Shown: positions 25,621 to 33,667 of the stretch, piece after piece
Layout: the number at the start of each line of letters is the position of its first letter
How positions within the stretch are numbered: the stretch's first letter is position 1
Source of the DNA: Calditrichota bacterium
GTDB lineage: Bacteria; Calditrichota; Calditrichia; Calditrichales; Calditrichaceae
Assembly: GCA_003854985.1 (NCBI GenBank)
Contig: RQOG01000061.1
Coordinates: forward strand, 19,227 to 83,226
Direction: 5' to 3'
DNA length: 64,000 bases
The notes under the pieces: model-generated
What the model saw: the letters and a program-made list of their open reading frames with translations, nothing else
Databases searched by the model: none
Told to the model about the DNA's origin: nothing
Position numbers and translations under genes: made by a program

Positions 25621-26007
25621 ATGAAGATATATTCTATATTATTAACAATTATTTTTGTCTTGCTATTTTTTTGTGAACAGGATAAAAAGTCTGTGCATTT
25701 TCGTCCACCTCATCCCGATAGTATAGGTGTTGGAACAGCAGAATATTTGCAAGGCGAAAAACAAGCAAATTTAGATTTTAAAAATGATAATTCTAAATTC
25801 TATCTCGTTGGATTAATAAACTTAAATTCTCTGAGTGCTGAAAATATGAGGAAAGAATTTAAAAGTAAATATAATATTGAACTAAGCTTTGAAGTCTGTA
25901 CGGGGGGAAGTGCATATAAAAACGGGTATAATAACACAATTAAAAAATTAGTTGAAAAGAAGCATGAAATTAGTCTCAAAAAAGAAGTTCATGAATGGAT
26001 AAATTAA
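25621..26007 (+). CDS. Small putative lipoprotein, unknown (cassette gene)
   Basis: A 128-residue protein starting 12 bases inside a cassette (boundary at 25604), with TTTTTAGGAAT as SD region. The N-terminus is a signal peptide with a lipobox-like end (IIFVLLFFCEQDKK). The rest has no recognised family: a loop with HFRPPHPDSIGVGTAEY, a beta strand FYLVGLINLNS and a basic helical tail ending HEWIN. The gene is very AT-rich. Genes of unknown function are the rule in integron cassettes, so its context is informative even though its role is not known. Confidence 0.65.
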   Translation: MKIYSILLTIIFVLLFFCEQDKKSVHFRPPHPDSIGVGTAEYLQGEKQANLDFKNDNSKFYLVGLINLNSLSAENMRKEFKSKYNIELSFEVCTGGSAYKNGYNNTIKKLVEKKHEISLKKEVHEWIN

Positions 26008-26012
26008 ATATT

Positions 26013-26040
26013 AAAAGCTAACACCTTTTAAAAGGACTTT
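26013..26040 (+). repeat. attC-like site 4, left half
   Basis: AAAAGCTAAC (26013-26022) is the exact complement of GTTAGCTTTT at the start of the same cassette (25604-25613). The stop codon lies 6 bases before it. A right half would be the ...CTAATATAT|GTTAGT end of repeat copy E (26622), about 600 bases away; inner-arm pairing between them is weak, so the site may be damaged. Confidence 0.6.
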
Positions 26041-26185
26041 GTCATTAGGAAAACAGTACTCCCGTAAAAAATCTCTATATTTTTTAAATATATACCATCA
26101 ATTTTTTCCTTGAACCATAATTGACAAATAGCATTTGCCTTTCGAATAGCCATTGCGGCTGACCAGACTGGCCTTTAGAAATAAT
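26041..26185. other. Intergenic stretch before repeat copy E
   Basis: AT-rich, with no gene or clear hairpin. It joins the left half of attC-like site 4 to repeat copy E. Confidence 0.5.
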
Positions 26186-26621
26186 ATCGAATATCGATTA
26201 GCGAATGATGATTTCAGATTTAAATAGATCCCATTGTGCCCGTTGATCGTCATCGATATCGTTATCGATATCGTAATCGGCTATTCTTCTTCAGTAAAAA
26301 GGCTTCCGCCAATCGGCGTTCGGCATTTGATATTGGAAATTAAAAGATGAATGACCAATAGCGAATATCCAATAACGAATAATGAAGGCGGATGACCTGA
26401 TAAAGCCAGTTAAGCAATTTTTTCTGTATGTTATTCAATAACAGCATGATTGATATAGTTTAATGGCCTGATAAATATTTGCTGCCATAAACAATATAAA
26501 AAATTTATTCTGAATAAAGTGATATAAAATAGTAATCCGGGTATTCTAAGTATAATTTACACAGGTAATTGTTAGCGGTAATATCTTTTATTATATTGAG
26601 ACTAAATTCTTACTAATATAT
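26186..26621 (+). repeat. Dispersed intergenic repeat, copy E (longest)
   Basis: It contains ATCGATTAGCGAATGATGAT, a strongly ATCG-periodic stretch (GATCGTCATCGATATCGTTA), CAATCGGCGTTCGGCATTTG, ATTGGAAATTAAAAGATGAA and AATAATGAAGGCGGATGACC, then an AT-rich end TTCTTACTAATATAT. It stops exactly at the next cassette boundary, GTTAGTTTGC (26622). Its first part is shared with copy A, its second with copies C and D. Confidence 0.85.
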
Positions 26622-26647
26622 GTTAGTTTGCTTTAGGAGTAAATGAT

Positions 26648-27571
26648 ATGTCTTCATTGGTTCTTGAATTACAGAATGAAGCAATAGATTCACAAAAATC
26701 TGTTGTGAGTTTGTTACGTAAAGCCCTTGTTATTTCAAGAAAATTAAATTTAGTAGATTTTGATAACTGGATAAATAATGAACTAAATGGTTATTCAAAA
26801 GGTGATGAAATTCCTGAATATCGTAGGGTTCAAGGAGATGTAAAAGCATTCAATCCATACAATGGAATGTGGATGCCTATAGTATGTGAGGATTCAAAAA
26901 AAGCGGAATTTATGTCAACCAGAATGATTGGTCAGAAAATTACTGAATTAGAAAAAATTGATTTAAAAGGTGATTCTGGAGTATTACATGTTCCATTTGC
27001 TAAAAATATAGAAACTAAACTAATGAATAGCATGGATCTACATTCTAAACCAGTGCTCATCGTTCCATCAACTTCAGTGCATGGAATTATTGAATCAGTT
27101 AGAAATATTTTACTAAACTGGGCATTAAAATTAGAGCAACAAGGTGTTTTAGGTGAAAATCTAATTTTCAATGAAATTGAAAAGACGACAGCATTATCGA
27201 ATCAACAAATTAATATAACTAATTTTCAGGGTATTTTAGGAGATGTGACAAACAGTTATGTTGAACAATCAAATTTACAAAGAATCACAAAAAATGATTT
27301 TGAATCACTTAAAAAATATTTGATTGATCAATTGAAACTTAATGCTGAAGATGTTTCAGAGCTTGAAAAAGCAATTAAGAATGATCCAAAACCAAAAACA
27401 AAAGAAAAATTCGGTTCGTATGTATCGAAGTGGCTAGGTAAAATTATATCGAAATCTGCTGAAGGTCTGTATAAACTATCGTTAAACTCAGCCGCAAGTG
27501 TTCTTGGACAAGCAATCTGGACATATTATGGTTTTTTGCAAACTAACCAATCGCTTAAGACATTATGTTAA
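26648..27571 (+). CDS. AbiTii-domain abortive-infection protein (cassette gene)
   Basis: A 307-residue protein. The first ~190 residues match the AbiTii domain: SLVLELQNEAIDSQKSVVSL, LLRKALVISRKLNLVDFDNW, NELNGYSKGDEIPEYRRVQG and a later IIESVRNILLNWALKLEQQG followed by GVLGENLIF. AbiTii is half of the lactococcal AbiT anti-phage system; proteins with only this domain are scattered in defence loci. The C-terminal ~100 residues carry helices and a possible membrane-active segment (LSLNSAASVLGQAIWTYYGF). TTAGGAGTAAATGAT gives the SD. The last codons run through the attC left box, so the C-terminus may have been reshaped by cassette recombination. Confidence 0.85.
   Translation: MSSLVLELQNEAIDSQKSVVSLLRKALVISRKLNLVDFDNWINNELNGYSKGDEIPEYRRVQGDVKAFNPYNGMWMPIVCEDSKKAEFMSTRMIGQKITELEKIDLKGDSGVLHVPFAKNIETKLMNSMDLHSKPVLIVPSTSVHGIIESVRNILLNWALKLEQQGVLGENLIFNEIEKTTALSNQQINITNFQGILGDVTNSYVEQSNLQRITKNDFESLKKYLIDQLKLNAEDVSELEKAIKNDPKPKTKEKFGSYVSKWLGKIISKSAEGLYKLSLNSAASVLGQAIWTYYGFLQTNQSLKTLC
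27538..27562 (+). repeat. attC-like site 5, left half (end of AbiTii cassette)
   Basis: GCAAACTAAC (27538-27547) is the exact complement of GTTAGTTTGC at the start of the same cassette (26622-26631). It is followed by CAATCGCTTAAG, the usual layout of an attC left side. The right half seems lost to the IS remnant downstream. Confidence 0.65.
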
Positions 27572-27641
27572 AAAGTAATTGATGATGCGCGCACTCCTTT
27601 CATACTTTAGAGACAAAAAAGTGTTTAAGAAAGGAGTTATC

Positions 27642-27860
27642 ATGCAAACGCAAAATCGTTCTTTGAATTTTAGCGGTCAGACTTTTTATATCGGCCTGGT
27701 GCTTGTTTTTAGCCCGTCAGTAGCCGGGTAGGCCGGATCAGCCGTTGATTCAATTCCGAAAAAAGTGCATCGGCACAGCGCAGTCATGTGCCGCGCCATT
27801 GGGCTGAATGCGGGGGCTGCCGGGGAAGAAACGCCACAGCGGATATTAAGGGCAGCCTGA
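27642..27860 (+). pseudogene. Internally deleted IS110-family element
   Basis: ATG at 27642 with SD AAGGAG opens a 29-codon frame MQTQNRSLNFSGQTFYIG..., the N-terminus typical of another IS110 subgroup (usually continuing into a DVHKK box). It then runs into unrelated sequence and a TAG at 27729. The following GC-rich stretch to about 27860 looks like the right-end non-coding part of such an element. The body of the transposase gene is missing. It differs from the intact IS110 at 21240. Confidence 0.65.
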
Positions 27861-28111
27861 GATAGAGATTTATCTTTAGGATAAAATTATACTTTCTGCA
27901 AACCAAAGAAATTTCCCATATAGCTGAAAAAAATATTTAAAATTAATTTCTTTCTTTTATGAAATTGAATTATTATATTAAAAATGTAAACCGGAATGAA
28001 TTACAATTAACTTATCGCAATGGCCATTAACAATTCAAAAATATAATTAACATAAAGTCACAAAGACATTTTTTAAGATATAAAAAATAACTTCCTTTTT
28101 TTGGAGGTAAA
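27861..28111. other. Intergenic region upstream of the FG-GAP/T9SS pair
   Basis: Very AT-rich; no gene. TTTTTGGAGG just before 28112 is the SD of the next gene. A promoter could not be fixed. Confidence 0.5.
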
Positions 28112-29818
28112 ATGAAGGTTATTTTGATTTTTCTTTTATTTATATTTTCTGCTTTATATGCAGATCATATACAAGACGATATTGAACGCTATAAAGATAA
28201 AGGTAATATTAAAATAGAATATATAGAAGACTACAGCATTAAGATAATAAACACAAAAACAGGAAATACAAAATATGTCAATATTAAGAATACTAAAAAT
28301 ATTGACTTAAATAAGAATGTTTCCACCCAGATATTTGATCTGCCCAATATACCTGTTTCACTTTATGAACATCGTTATATTTACAAATCCAGAATATTGA
28401 TTGGGCAAAGTTATGGGTATCCAATGGTGTTCGGAGATTTTAATAATAACGGGAAATTAGATATAGCCGGATTATTTAAACTTGTTCAGGATTATGAAAT
28501 TGGTCAGGCCGGCATATTTGAATTACAGGAAGACAGTAGTTTTACACAGCAATACTTGTATGCATATTCAGATTCATCTCTTCAACCGCTTTCCATTACT
28601 GATTTGGATAAGGACGGTCTATTAGAACTAAACATTAAGAGGGGCCAGACATTCCGCAATTATGAACAGGCTTATCCTGATACTTTTCCCACGGATAGTG
28701 TTTTCGACCATCGCATGTGGCAGGTATCCGGCATGGTTGGTTCGGAAACATTTTGTTATATAGACTATGATTCGCTGATGGATGTGGCCTATGTAGGCGA
28801 TGATACGTTAGCCCCCTCGGGCAATAAACTCTATATTGCCGAATACAAACCTGAATTAAATAATTTTGTGCAGGTCGGCCGGTTTCCTTTCCCGGAATGG
28901 CGGGTATCCGGAATAAGTATAGGGGATTTTGACGGTGACAATCATAAAGAAGTTGTTACAGGCAGCATTCACGGCGACATATACGTGGTGGAGAATACCG
29001 GTGATGACAGCTATACACAGACATTCACCTCAACCATCAGCACATCCAATGCCTATCTGAATTGCACAACCAATGATATCGACCATAATGGAAAAATTGA
29101 GTTTTTCATTGGCGCATCATCATACTGGTCTGATGAAAGCGCTACGCGCGTCTGCTGGTTTGAAGCTGATGGTGACAATAATTATGTGATTGAGCGGGAA
29201 GTATTTTTAAAAGGAACCGGTGTATTGGGGACCACTGAGATGTATAATTATGATGTAAACGCCGATGGCGTCGATGACCTTGTTTTTGCCTTTGAACACT
29301 ATGTGGTTATTCTTGTCTGGAATAACAGTAGACAGCAATTTGAATTATTTTATCTGAACCATATTGATTTAGGATATAGCATGATAGAAAGCGTTATTGT
29401 TTATAATGTTTATAACGATAAAAATCCTAATCTTTTTATTACAGTGGAAGATGCATGGCATTACCCTCGTCTTTCGACATTTTATTATAAACCGGATTTA
29501 ACAACCGGTTTTCAAGGAGAGAGTAATAAACTCATATCCGAATATCGCTTAGAACAAAACTATCCTAATCCATTTAATAACGCATCCGTTATTCCATTTT
29601 ATTTACCAAAATCATGTATAGTGTATTTAACCATTTATGATTTAACCGGAAAGGAGGTGAAAAAACTAATTAATAATCAGAAATTATTTCAGGGAAAACA
29701 CCAGGTTACATGGAATGGTCAAAATAATAAGGGGAAGGAGGTAAGCAGCGGATTTTATATTTTTCAGCTTAAAACAGATGATGTAACACTAGTGAAAAAA
29801 CTTTTACTTATTAAATAA
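28112..29818 (+). CDS. Secreted FG-GAP-repeat protein with T9SS sorting domain
   Basis: A 568-residue protein with a short signal peptide (VILIFLLFIFSALYADH). Beta-propeller blades with Ca2+ loops include VFGDFNNNGKLDIAG (about 108-122), DLDKDGLLELN, IGDFDGDNHKEVVTG, DIDHNGKIEFFIG and DVNADGVDDLVFA. From QNYPNPFNNASVIPFYL on is a type A T9SS sorting domain ending LVKKLLLIK. No catalytic domain is visible; such proteins act in adhesion or carbohydrate binding. A strong SD GGAGG is present. The next gene starts 15 bp after the stop and has the same architecture type, so the two are an operon. Confidence 0.85.
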   Translation: MKVILIFLLFIFSALYADHIQDDIERYKDKGNIKIEYIEDYSIKIINTKTGNTKYVNIKNTKNIDLNKNVSTQIFDLPNIPVSLYEHRYIYKSRILIGQSYGYPMVFGDFNNNGKLDIAGLFKLVQDYEIGQAGIFELQEDSSFTQQYLYAYSDSSLQPLSITDLDKDGLLELNIKRGQTFRNYEQAYPDTFPTDSVFDHRMWQVSGMVGSETFCYIDYDSLMDVAYVGDDTLAPSGNKLYIAEYKPELNNFVQVGRFPFPEWRVSGISIGDFDGDNHKEVVTGSIHGDIYVVENTGDDSYTQTFTSTISTSNAYLNCTTNDIDHNGKIEFFIGASSYWSDESATRVCWFEADGDNNYVIEREVFLKGTGVLGTTEMYNYDVNADGVDDLVFAFEHYVVILVWNNSRQQFELFYLNHIDLGYSMIESVIVYNVYNDKNPNLFITVEDAWHYPRLSTFYYKPDLTTGFQGESNKLISEYRLEQNYPNPFNNASVIPFYLPKSCIVYLTIYDLTGKEVKKLINNQKLFQGKHQVTWNGQNNKGKEVSSGFYIFQLKTDDVTLVKKLLLIK

Positions 29819-29833
29819 TCCGGAGATAGAACT

Positions 29834-31504
29834 ATGTTAAAAACTTCTTTCATTTTTACGTTGTTGCTAAGTTCGCTTTTATGGGCACAAACCTGGCAAA
29901 ACACTGTAAATCTTAATGTTGCTGCAGGAAGCTACGAACGTATTGCTTTACATACAGATGCAGCAGGCAATCATTTATTGGTGCAGACAGATAACCAGCT
30001 AAAATATTATTTATATGATTACAACGGTTCTGAAATTCGTAGTTCAGTGATTGAAAATTATACAGAATCAACTCGTTTAAATGCGATTGCCGGAGCGAAT
30101 GGTAAAATTTATGTTATTTATAAAAAAGCAGACAAGATTAAATCAAAAAGAACCACAAATAATGGCGTATCCTGGTCTGGACTTTATGATATTACCATGT
30201 CCTATTCCACAAGCGATGGTTTGGATGCGATTGCAGATGAAAATTCAGTATATTTAACGTGGTCAGAACGAACAAGCAGCCCAAATCATTATGAAACGAA
30301 TTACATGAGGATTGGCCACACTAATAATCAATGGACAGATTTCAAACAGGTGACGGATGAGACAGGTAAAGAGGGCGGCCTTCCATCGGTAGCTTTGTCC
30401 CCAAATCGCGTATCTGTTGGATTTACACAATTAAATTCTTATGGAACATCAGGAGATGTTTATTTAAGAGAAAAAGTAGATGACAGCTGGCAAAGTTCAT
30501 CATATGCTTGGCTTGGAGTTCAGGGAACTTTTGTGAATGATAACAATCTAACGCATTTATTTGTTTATGATCATGGCGATATACCCTTACCTTACGGTGA
30601 ACCGGATTATATGCTTAGTCATGTCTATAAAAACATAGGAGGAGGCTACTGGTCATATCAGTATTATACAACTTTACAGAATTATGGAGAAGGAAATATT
30701 CCTGATGAAACTGAAAGATCCGATATTGCAATAACAGCTAATAATTATACGCATATAGTATATGAAGGAACAACTTATAAAATGTGGAATGGCTCAGAAT
30801 TTGTTAATACGTACACGTTCGGTAACGGTAATAATAATAGAATCAGTTCGAATGGAAACGATATTTATGTTGTCTGGATTGAGAATGGTTATGTTCGTTT
30901 ACGTCAAATTGATTATGCCCCTGTTGTTCCGGCAAATTTTAGCGCTACAACCGAAAATCAACATCCGAAAATTACCTGGTCTGCAAATAAAGAAGCTGAT
31001 TTGTCTCATTATGAAGTCTGGAAAAAGAAAAATAGCGGAAGCTGGTATCTACAAACTACAACAACCAATAATTACTATACCGATACAGAAGAAACTATTT
31101 GCTGGCAGGATTTCGCTTATTATAAAATTCGAGCAGCAGATGAAAATGACAATAAATCTGATTTTACATATTATGTTATGTTTACGGTTTTTGGCAAGAG
31201 AGTAATTTATGAAGATATAGTTCAAAAAAATGATTTGCCGGATTCATACCAATTATCTCAAAACTATCCTAATCCTTTTAATCCTTCAACGACAATTCGC
31301 TTTGGTTTGCCAAATGCAGAAAATGTTCTACTTCAGATTTATAATGTAAACGGGCAATTGATTTCAACTCTTTTTAACGGATACCTAGAAGCAGGATATC
31401 ATAATGTGGAGTTTTATGGTCAAAATTTAAGTACAGGTATTTATCTTTACAAACTTACAACTAGAAGTTTTACCTCAGTAAAACGCATGTTATTAGTAAA
31501 ATAA
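29834..31504 (+). CDS. Secreted sialidase/BNR-like propeller protein with Fn3-like and T9SS domains
   Basis: A 556-residue protein. Signal peptide FIFTLLLSSLLWAQ. Residues 25-340 look like a sialidase-type propeller, with repeated short strands and Asp/Ser turns such as TTNNGVSWSGLYDI (an Asp-box-like motif) and IYVVWIENGYV. Residues 355-440 form a fibronectin-III-like module (APVVPANFSATTENQHPKIT ... YYKIRAADENDNKS). From QNYPNPFNPSTTIRFGLP on is the type A T9SS sorting domain ending SVKRMLLVK. No enzyme activity can be assigned. Two strong hairpins follow the stop and end this operon. Confidence 0.8.
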   Translation: MLKTSFIFTLLLSSLLWAQTWQNTVNLNVAAGSYERIALHTDAAGNHLLVQTDNQLKYYLYDYNGSEIRSSVIENYTESTRLNAIAGANGKIYVIYKKADKIKSKRTTNNGVSWSGLYDITMSYSTSDGLDAIADENSVYLTWSERTSSPNHYETNYMRIGHTNNQWTDFKQVTDETGKEGGLPSVALSPNRVSVGFTQLNSYGTSGDVYLREKVDDSWQSSSYAWLGVQGTFVNDNNLTHLFVYDHGDIPLPYGEPDYMLSHVYKNIGGGYWSYQYYTTLQNYGEGNIPDETERSDIAITANNYTHIVYEGTTYKMWNGSEFVNTYTFGNGNNNRISSNGNDIYVVWIENGYVRLRQIDYAPVVPANFSATTENQHPKITWSANKEADLSHYEVWKKKNSGSWYLQTTTTNNYYTDTEETICWQDFAYYKIRAADENDNKSDFTYYVMFTVFGKRVIYEDIVQKNDLPDSYQLSQNYPNPFNPSTTIRFGLPNAENVLLQIYNVNGQLISTLFNGYLEAGYHNVEFYGQNLSTGIYLYKLTTRSFTSVKRMLLVK

Positions 31505-31506
31505 AA

Positions 31507-31610
31507 ACTGCCTGCTAATATAGAATATTCAAAAGAATATTCCGAGCAGGGCAGCTCTTCAGCAGGCAGTTTAAAGGAGATTAGCCATTGAGGTTAATCT
31601 CCTTGTTTAA
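31507..31610 (+). terminator. Double hairpin terminator region
   Basis: ACTGCCTGCT (31507-31516) / AGCAGGCAGT (31561-31570) form a perfect 10-bp stem around an inner GAATATTC/GAATATTC palindrome. A second perfect 10-bp stem AAGGAGATTA (31574-31583) / TAATCTCCTT (31595-31604) follows, then GTTTAAT. This likely ends the two-gene T9SS operon. The remaining bases to 31885 are AT-rich with no gene. Confidence 0.7.
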
Positions 31611-31885
31611 TAAAAGGTTATATAAACATTTAATTCTATTGTGTCAATATATTTATCGAGGAATTACATCAAAACAAAAATAAATGGTTTTAAAATTCTA
31701 CACATATATATTTTTCACTAAAAATCCCCTGCCAAATAAATTACCCCACTGCATCAAACAGGCCTTTTCAAAATACAGTCAAAAACCAGTTCTTCCGTCT
31801 ATCAATTATCTGCCGTTTATTTTCTTGCAAACGGCGGCTTATTTTTTAATATTTTAGCGGTATTATTTTCCCGGGAAAACCAACC

Positions 31886-32953
31886 ATGAAAAAAACCACC
31901 CGAAAATATTTTCTTAAATCCCTTTTTACATTCTATATCCCGGGCTTTTTTCTGTCCCTGGCCGCTCCCACTTTTGCCTTCTGTAAAAAAATTACATTTC
32001 CGGATATGCCGTCCGGGAAAAACAGGATTTTCGAGCCGGGCTATCTGAAACTGCACCGTTCCGGCGAACTGAAAAAAAGAGGCCGGGAATTATGGCAAAG
32101 AATGAAGTTCTGCGATCTTTGCCCGCGGGAATGCGGCGCCAACCGTTTATCGGGCGAAAGAGGATTCTGCGGCGCCAATGACAAGGTGGAAATCTATTCC
32201 TATCATCAGCATTTTGGCGAAGAAGCGCCGCTGGTGGGCAAGGGCGGATCGGGCGCCATTTTTTTAAGCAACTGTAACCTGCGCTGTGTGTTCTGTATAA
32301 ACTGGGAAATCAGTCAGGGCGGAGAAGGACGGCCGCGCACCCTGGAAGAAATGGCCAATATGATGCTGCATCTGCAGGATTTAGGCACTCCGAATATAAA
32401 TATCGTAACGCCTACGCATTATGCCGCGCATGTGGTTTTAGCCCTGGACATAGCGGCTTCCAAAGGTCTGCACGTGCCGCTGGTTTATAATACCAGCGGC
32501 TGGGAAAAGGTGGACATCTTAAAATACCTGGACGGTGTGGTAGATATCTATCTGCCTGATTTTAAATACGCCGATAGTAAAATGGCTGCGAAGTACTCGT
32601 CCGGCGCGGATACCTACCCGGAACTTACGAAATCGGCTTTATTGGAAATGAACCGCCAGGTCGGCGTCGCCAAACCAGCTTCCGACGGCCTGATATACAG
32701 AGGATTAATGATTCGTCACCTGGTGATGCCCAACAACGCCGGCGGATCGGTGGAAGTGATGCAATGGATTGCGGAGAATTTACCAAAGGATACTTTTGTT
32801 AATATTATGTCCCAGTACCGGCCGATGTATAAAGCTTCCGAATACAGGGAAATCAACCGCAGGATAACCCGCGCTGAATACGCGGTTGTGGTGGAAGCGG
32901 CGCAAAGAGCCGGACTCACCAACCTGGAAATCCAGGGATATCCGCTGGAATAG
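31886..32953 (+). CDS. Radical SAM protein of the PflX/COG1313 type with an export signal
   Basis: A 355-residue protein. The radical SAM cluster motif CX3CX2C is Cys130, Cys134 and Cys137 (SNCNLRCVFC). A second cysteine set, Cys76, Cys79, Cys83 and Cys95 (CDLCPRECG ... RGFCG), matches the N-terminal ligand region of COG1313 proteins, which resemble pyruvate-formate-lyase activases. TPTHYAAHVVLALDIA and the LVYNTSGWEKVDILKYLDG segment are also typical. The first 31 residues (TTRKYFLKS then a hydrophobic core ending PTFA) look like a Tat-type export signal, unusual for a radical SAM enzyme. The partner glycyl-radical or target protein is not nearby. Confidence 0.85.
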   Translation: MKKTTRKYFLKSLFTFYIPGFFLSLAAPTFAFCKKITFPDMPSGKNRIFEPGYLKLHRSGELKKRGRELWQRMKFCDLCPRECGANRLSGERGFCGANDKVEIYSYHQHFGEEAPLVGKGGSGAIFLSNCNLRCVFCINWEISQGGEGRPRTLEEMANMMLHLQDLGTPNINIVTPTHYAAHVVLALDIAASKGLHVPLVYNTSGWEKVDILKYLDGVVDIYLPDFKYADSKMAAKYSSGADTYPELTKSALLEMNRQVGVAKPASDGLIYRGLMIRHLVMPNNAGGSVEVMQWIAENLPKDTFVNIMSQYRPMYKASEYREINRRITRAEYAVVVEAAQRAGLTNLEIQGYPLE

Positions 32954-32990
32954 AAGGTTGTACTTCCGGCAGAGAGCATCCTTCCTAATC

Positions 32991-33656
32991 CTATCGCGCT
33001 ACGCCATCCCAGACCGGCCTGCCGAGAAATTGCGAAAGCGTCAGGGCATCTTCCCGCAGGCGTTTTATATTGCCGTGATCCACCACATTTTTGCGGCTGC
33101 CGTCTTTTAAGACCAGATTCAGTTCATAGCTGTAATACGAACTTTTACTGCTCCTGACATGCTCGGCTATAATCTGCAGGGCGTGAATCTGGTTAAGTTC
33201 GGTGAATTTATCCGGATACGTATGGCCTATACCGAAATCAACTTTCTTCCTGCCCTTCCAGAAATAGCCATACATGTTATCAAAAACAGCCGGACTGCCC
33301 ATAAACACCATCAGTAATGAGCCGACCAGAGCAAAAACGCCGCCAATTATTATCATAAACAGGTTATGTCCTTCCCATTCAAATCCCTGTTCATAAAGCA
33401 TATGAAGGCCTCCGACCATTACGCCTAAGCCAGCCAGCATGAATATGGAAAAGAAAATATAAGCGAAGACCGTAGGCCGGAATTCAACTCTGTTGGTACC
33501 GATCATAACCAGTTTATGGGTGCGGAAATTCGATCCGCCGCTTTTTAAAGGCGTCCAAGCCGTTTGTGCGGCCAAAGGATCGTTAAACCGTTCAAAATCC
33601 ACCGAAACGGGATTTCTGCTTAACTGTTTCAGCTTATCAACGATTTTATTCAGCAT
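32991..33656 (-). CDS. Membrane protein of unknown function
   Basis: A 221-residue protein with two membrane spans (about 62-85, FAYIFFSIFMLAGLGVMVGG; and 95-118, LFMIIIGGVFALVGSLLMVF). A cytosolic or periplasmic C-terminal domain follows, with KVDFGIGHTYPDKFTELNQI and a repeating charged/aromatic pattern ending GRPVWDGVAR. The layout, two spans then a beta-strand-rich domain, resembles small DUF3592-like or PH-like membrane proteins, but I cannot name the family. It ends near the radical SAM gene, tail to tail, and begins 12 bp downstream of the CotH gene's stop, so it may be cotranscribed with that gene. Confidence 0.6.
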   Translation of the reverse strand: MLNKIVDKLKQLSRNPVSVDFERFNDPLAAQTAWTPLKSGGSNFRTHKLVMIGTNRVEFRPTVFAYIFFSIFMLAGLGVMVGGLHMLYEQGFEWEGHNLFMIIIGGVFALVGSLLMVFMGSPAVFDNMYGYFWKGRKKVDFGIGHTYPDKFTELNQIHALQIIAEHVRSSKSSYYSYELNLVLKDGSRKNVVDHGNIKRLREDALTLSQFLGRPVWDGVAR

Positions 33657-33667
33657 AGCATTTATCC

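Noticed and set aside
26571..26578. GTTAGCGG inside repeat copy E as the right end of attC-like site 4
   Set aside because: The next cassette's left end complements GTTAGTTTGC at 26622 exactly, so the boundary lies there.
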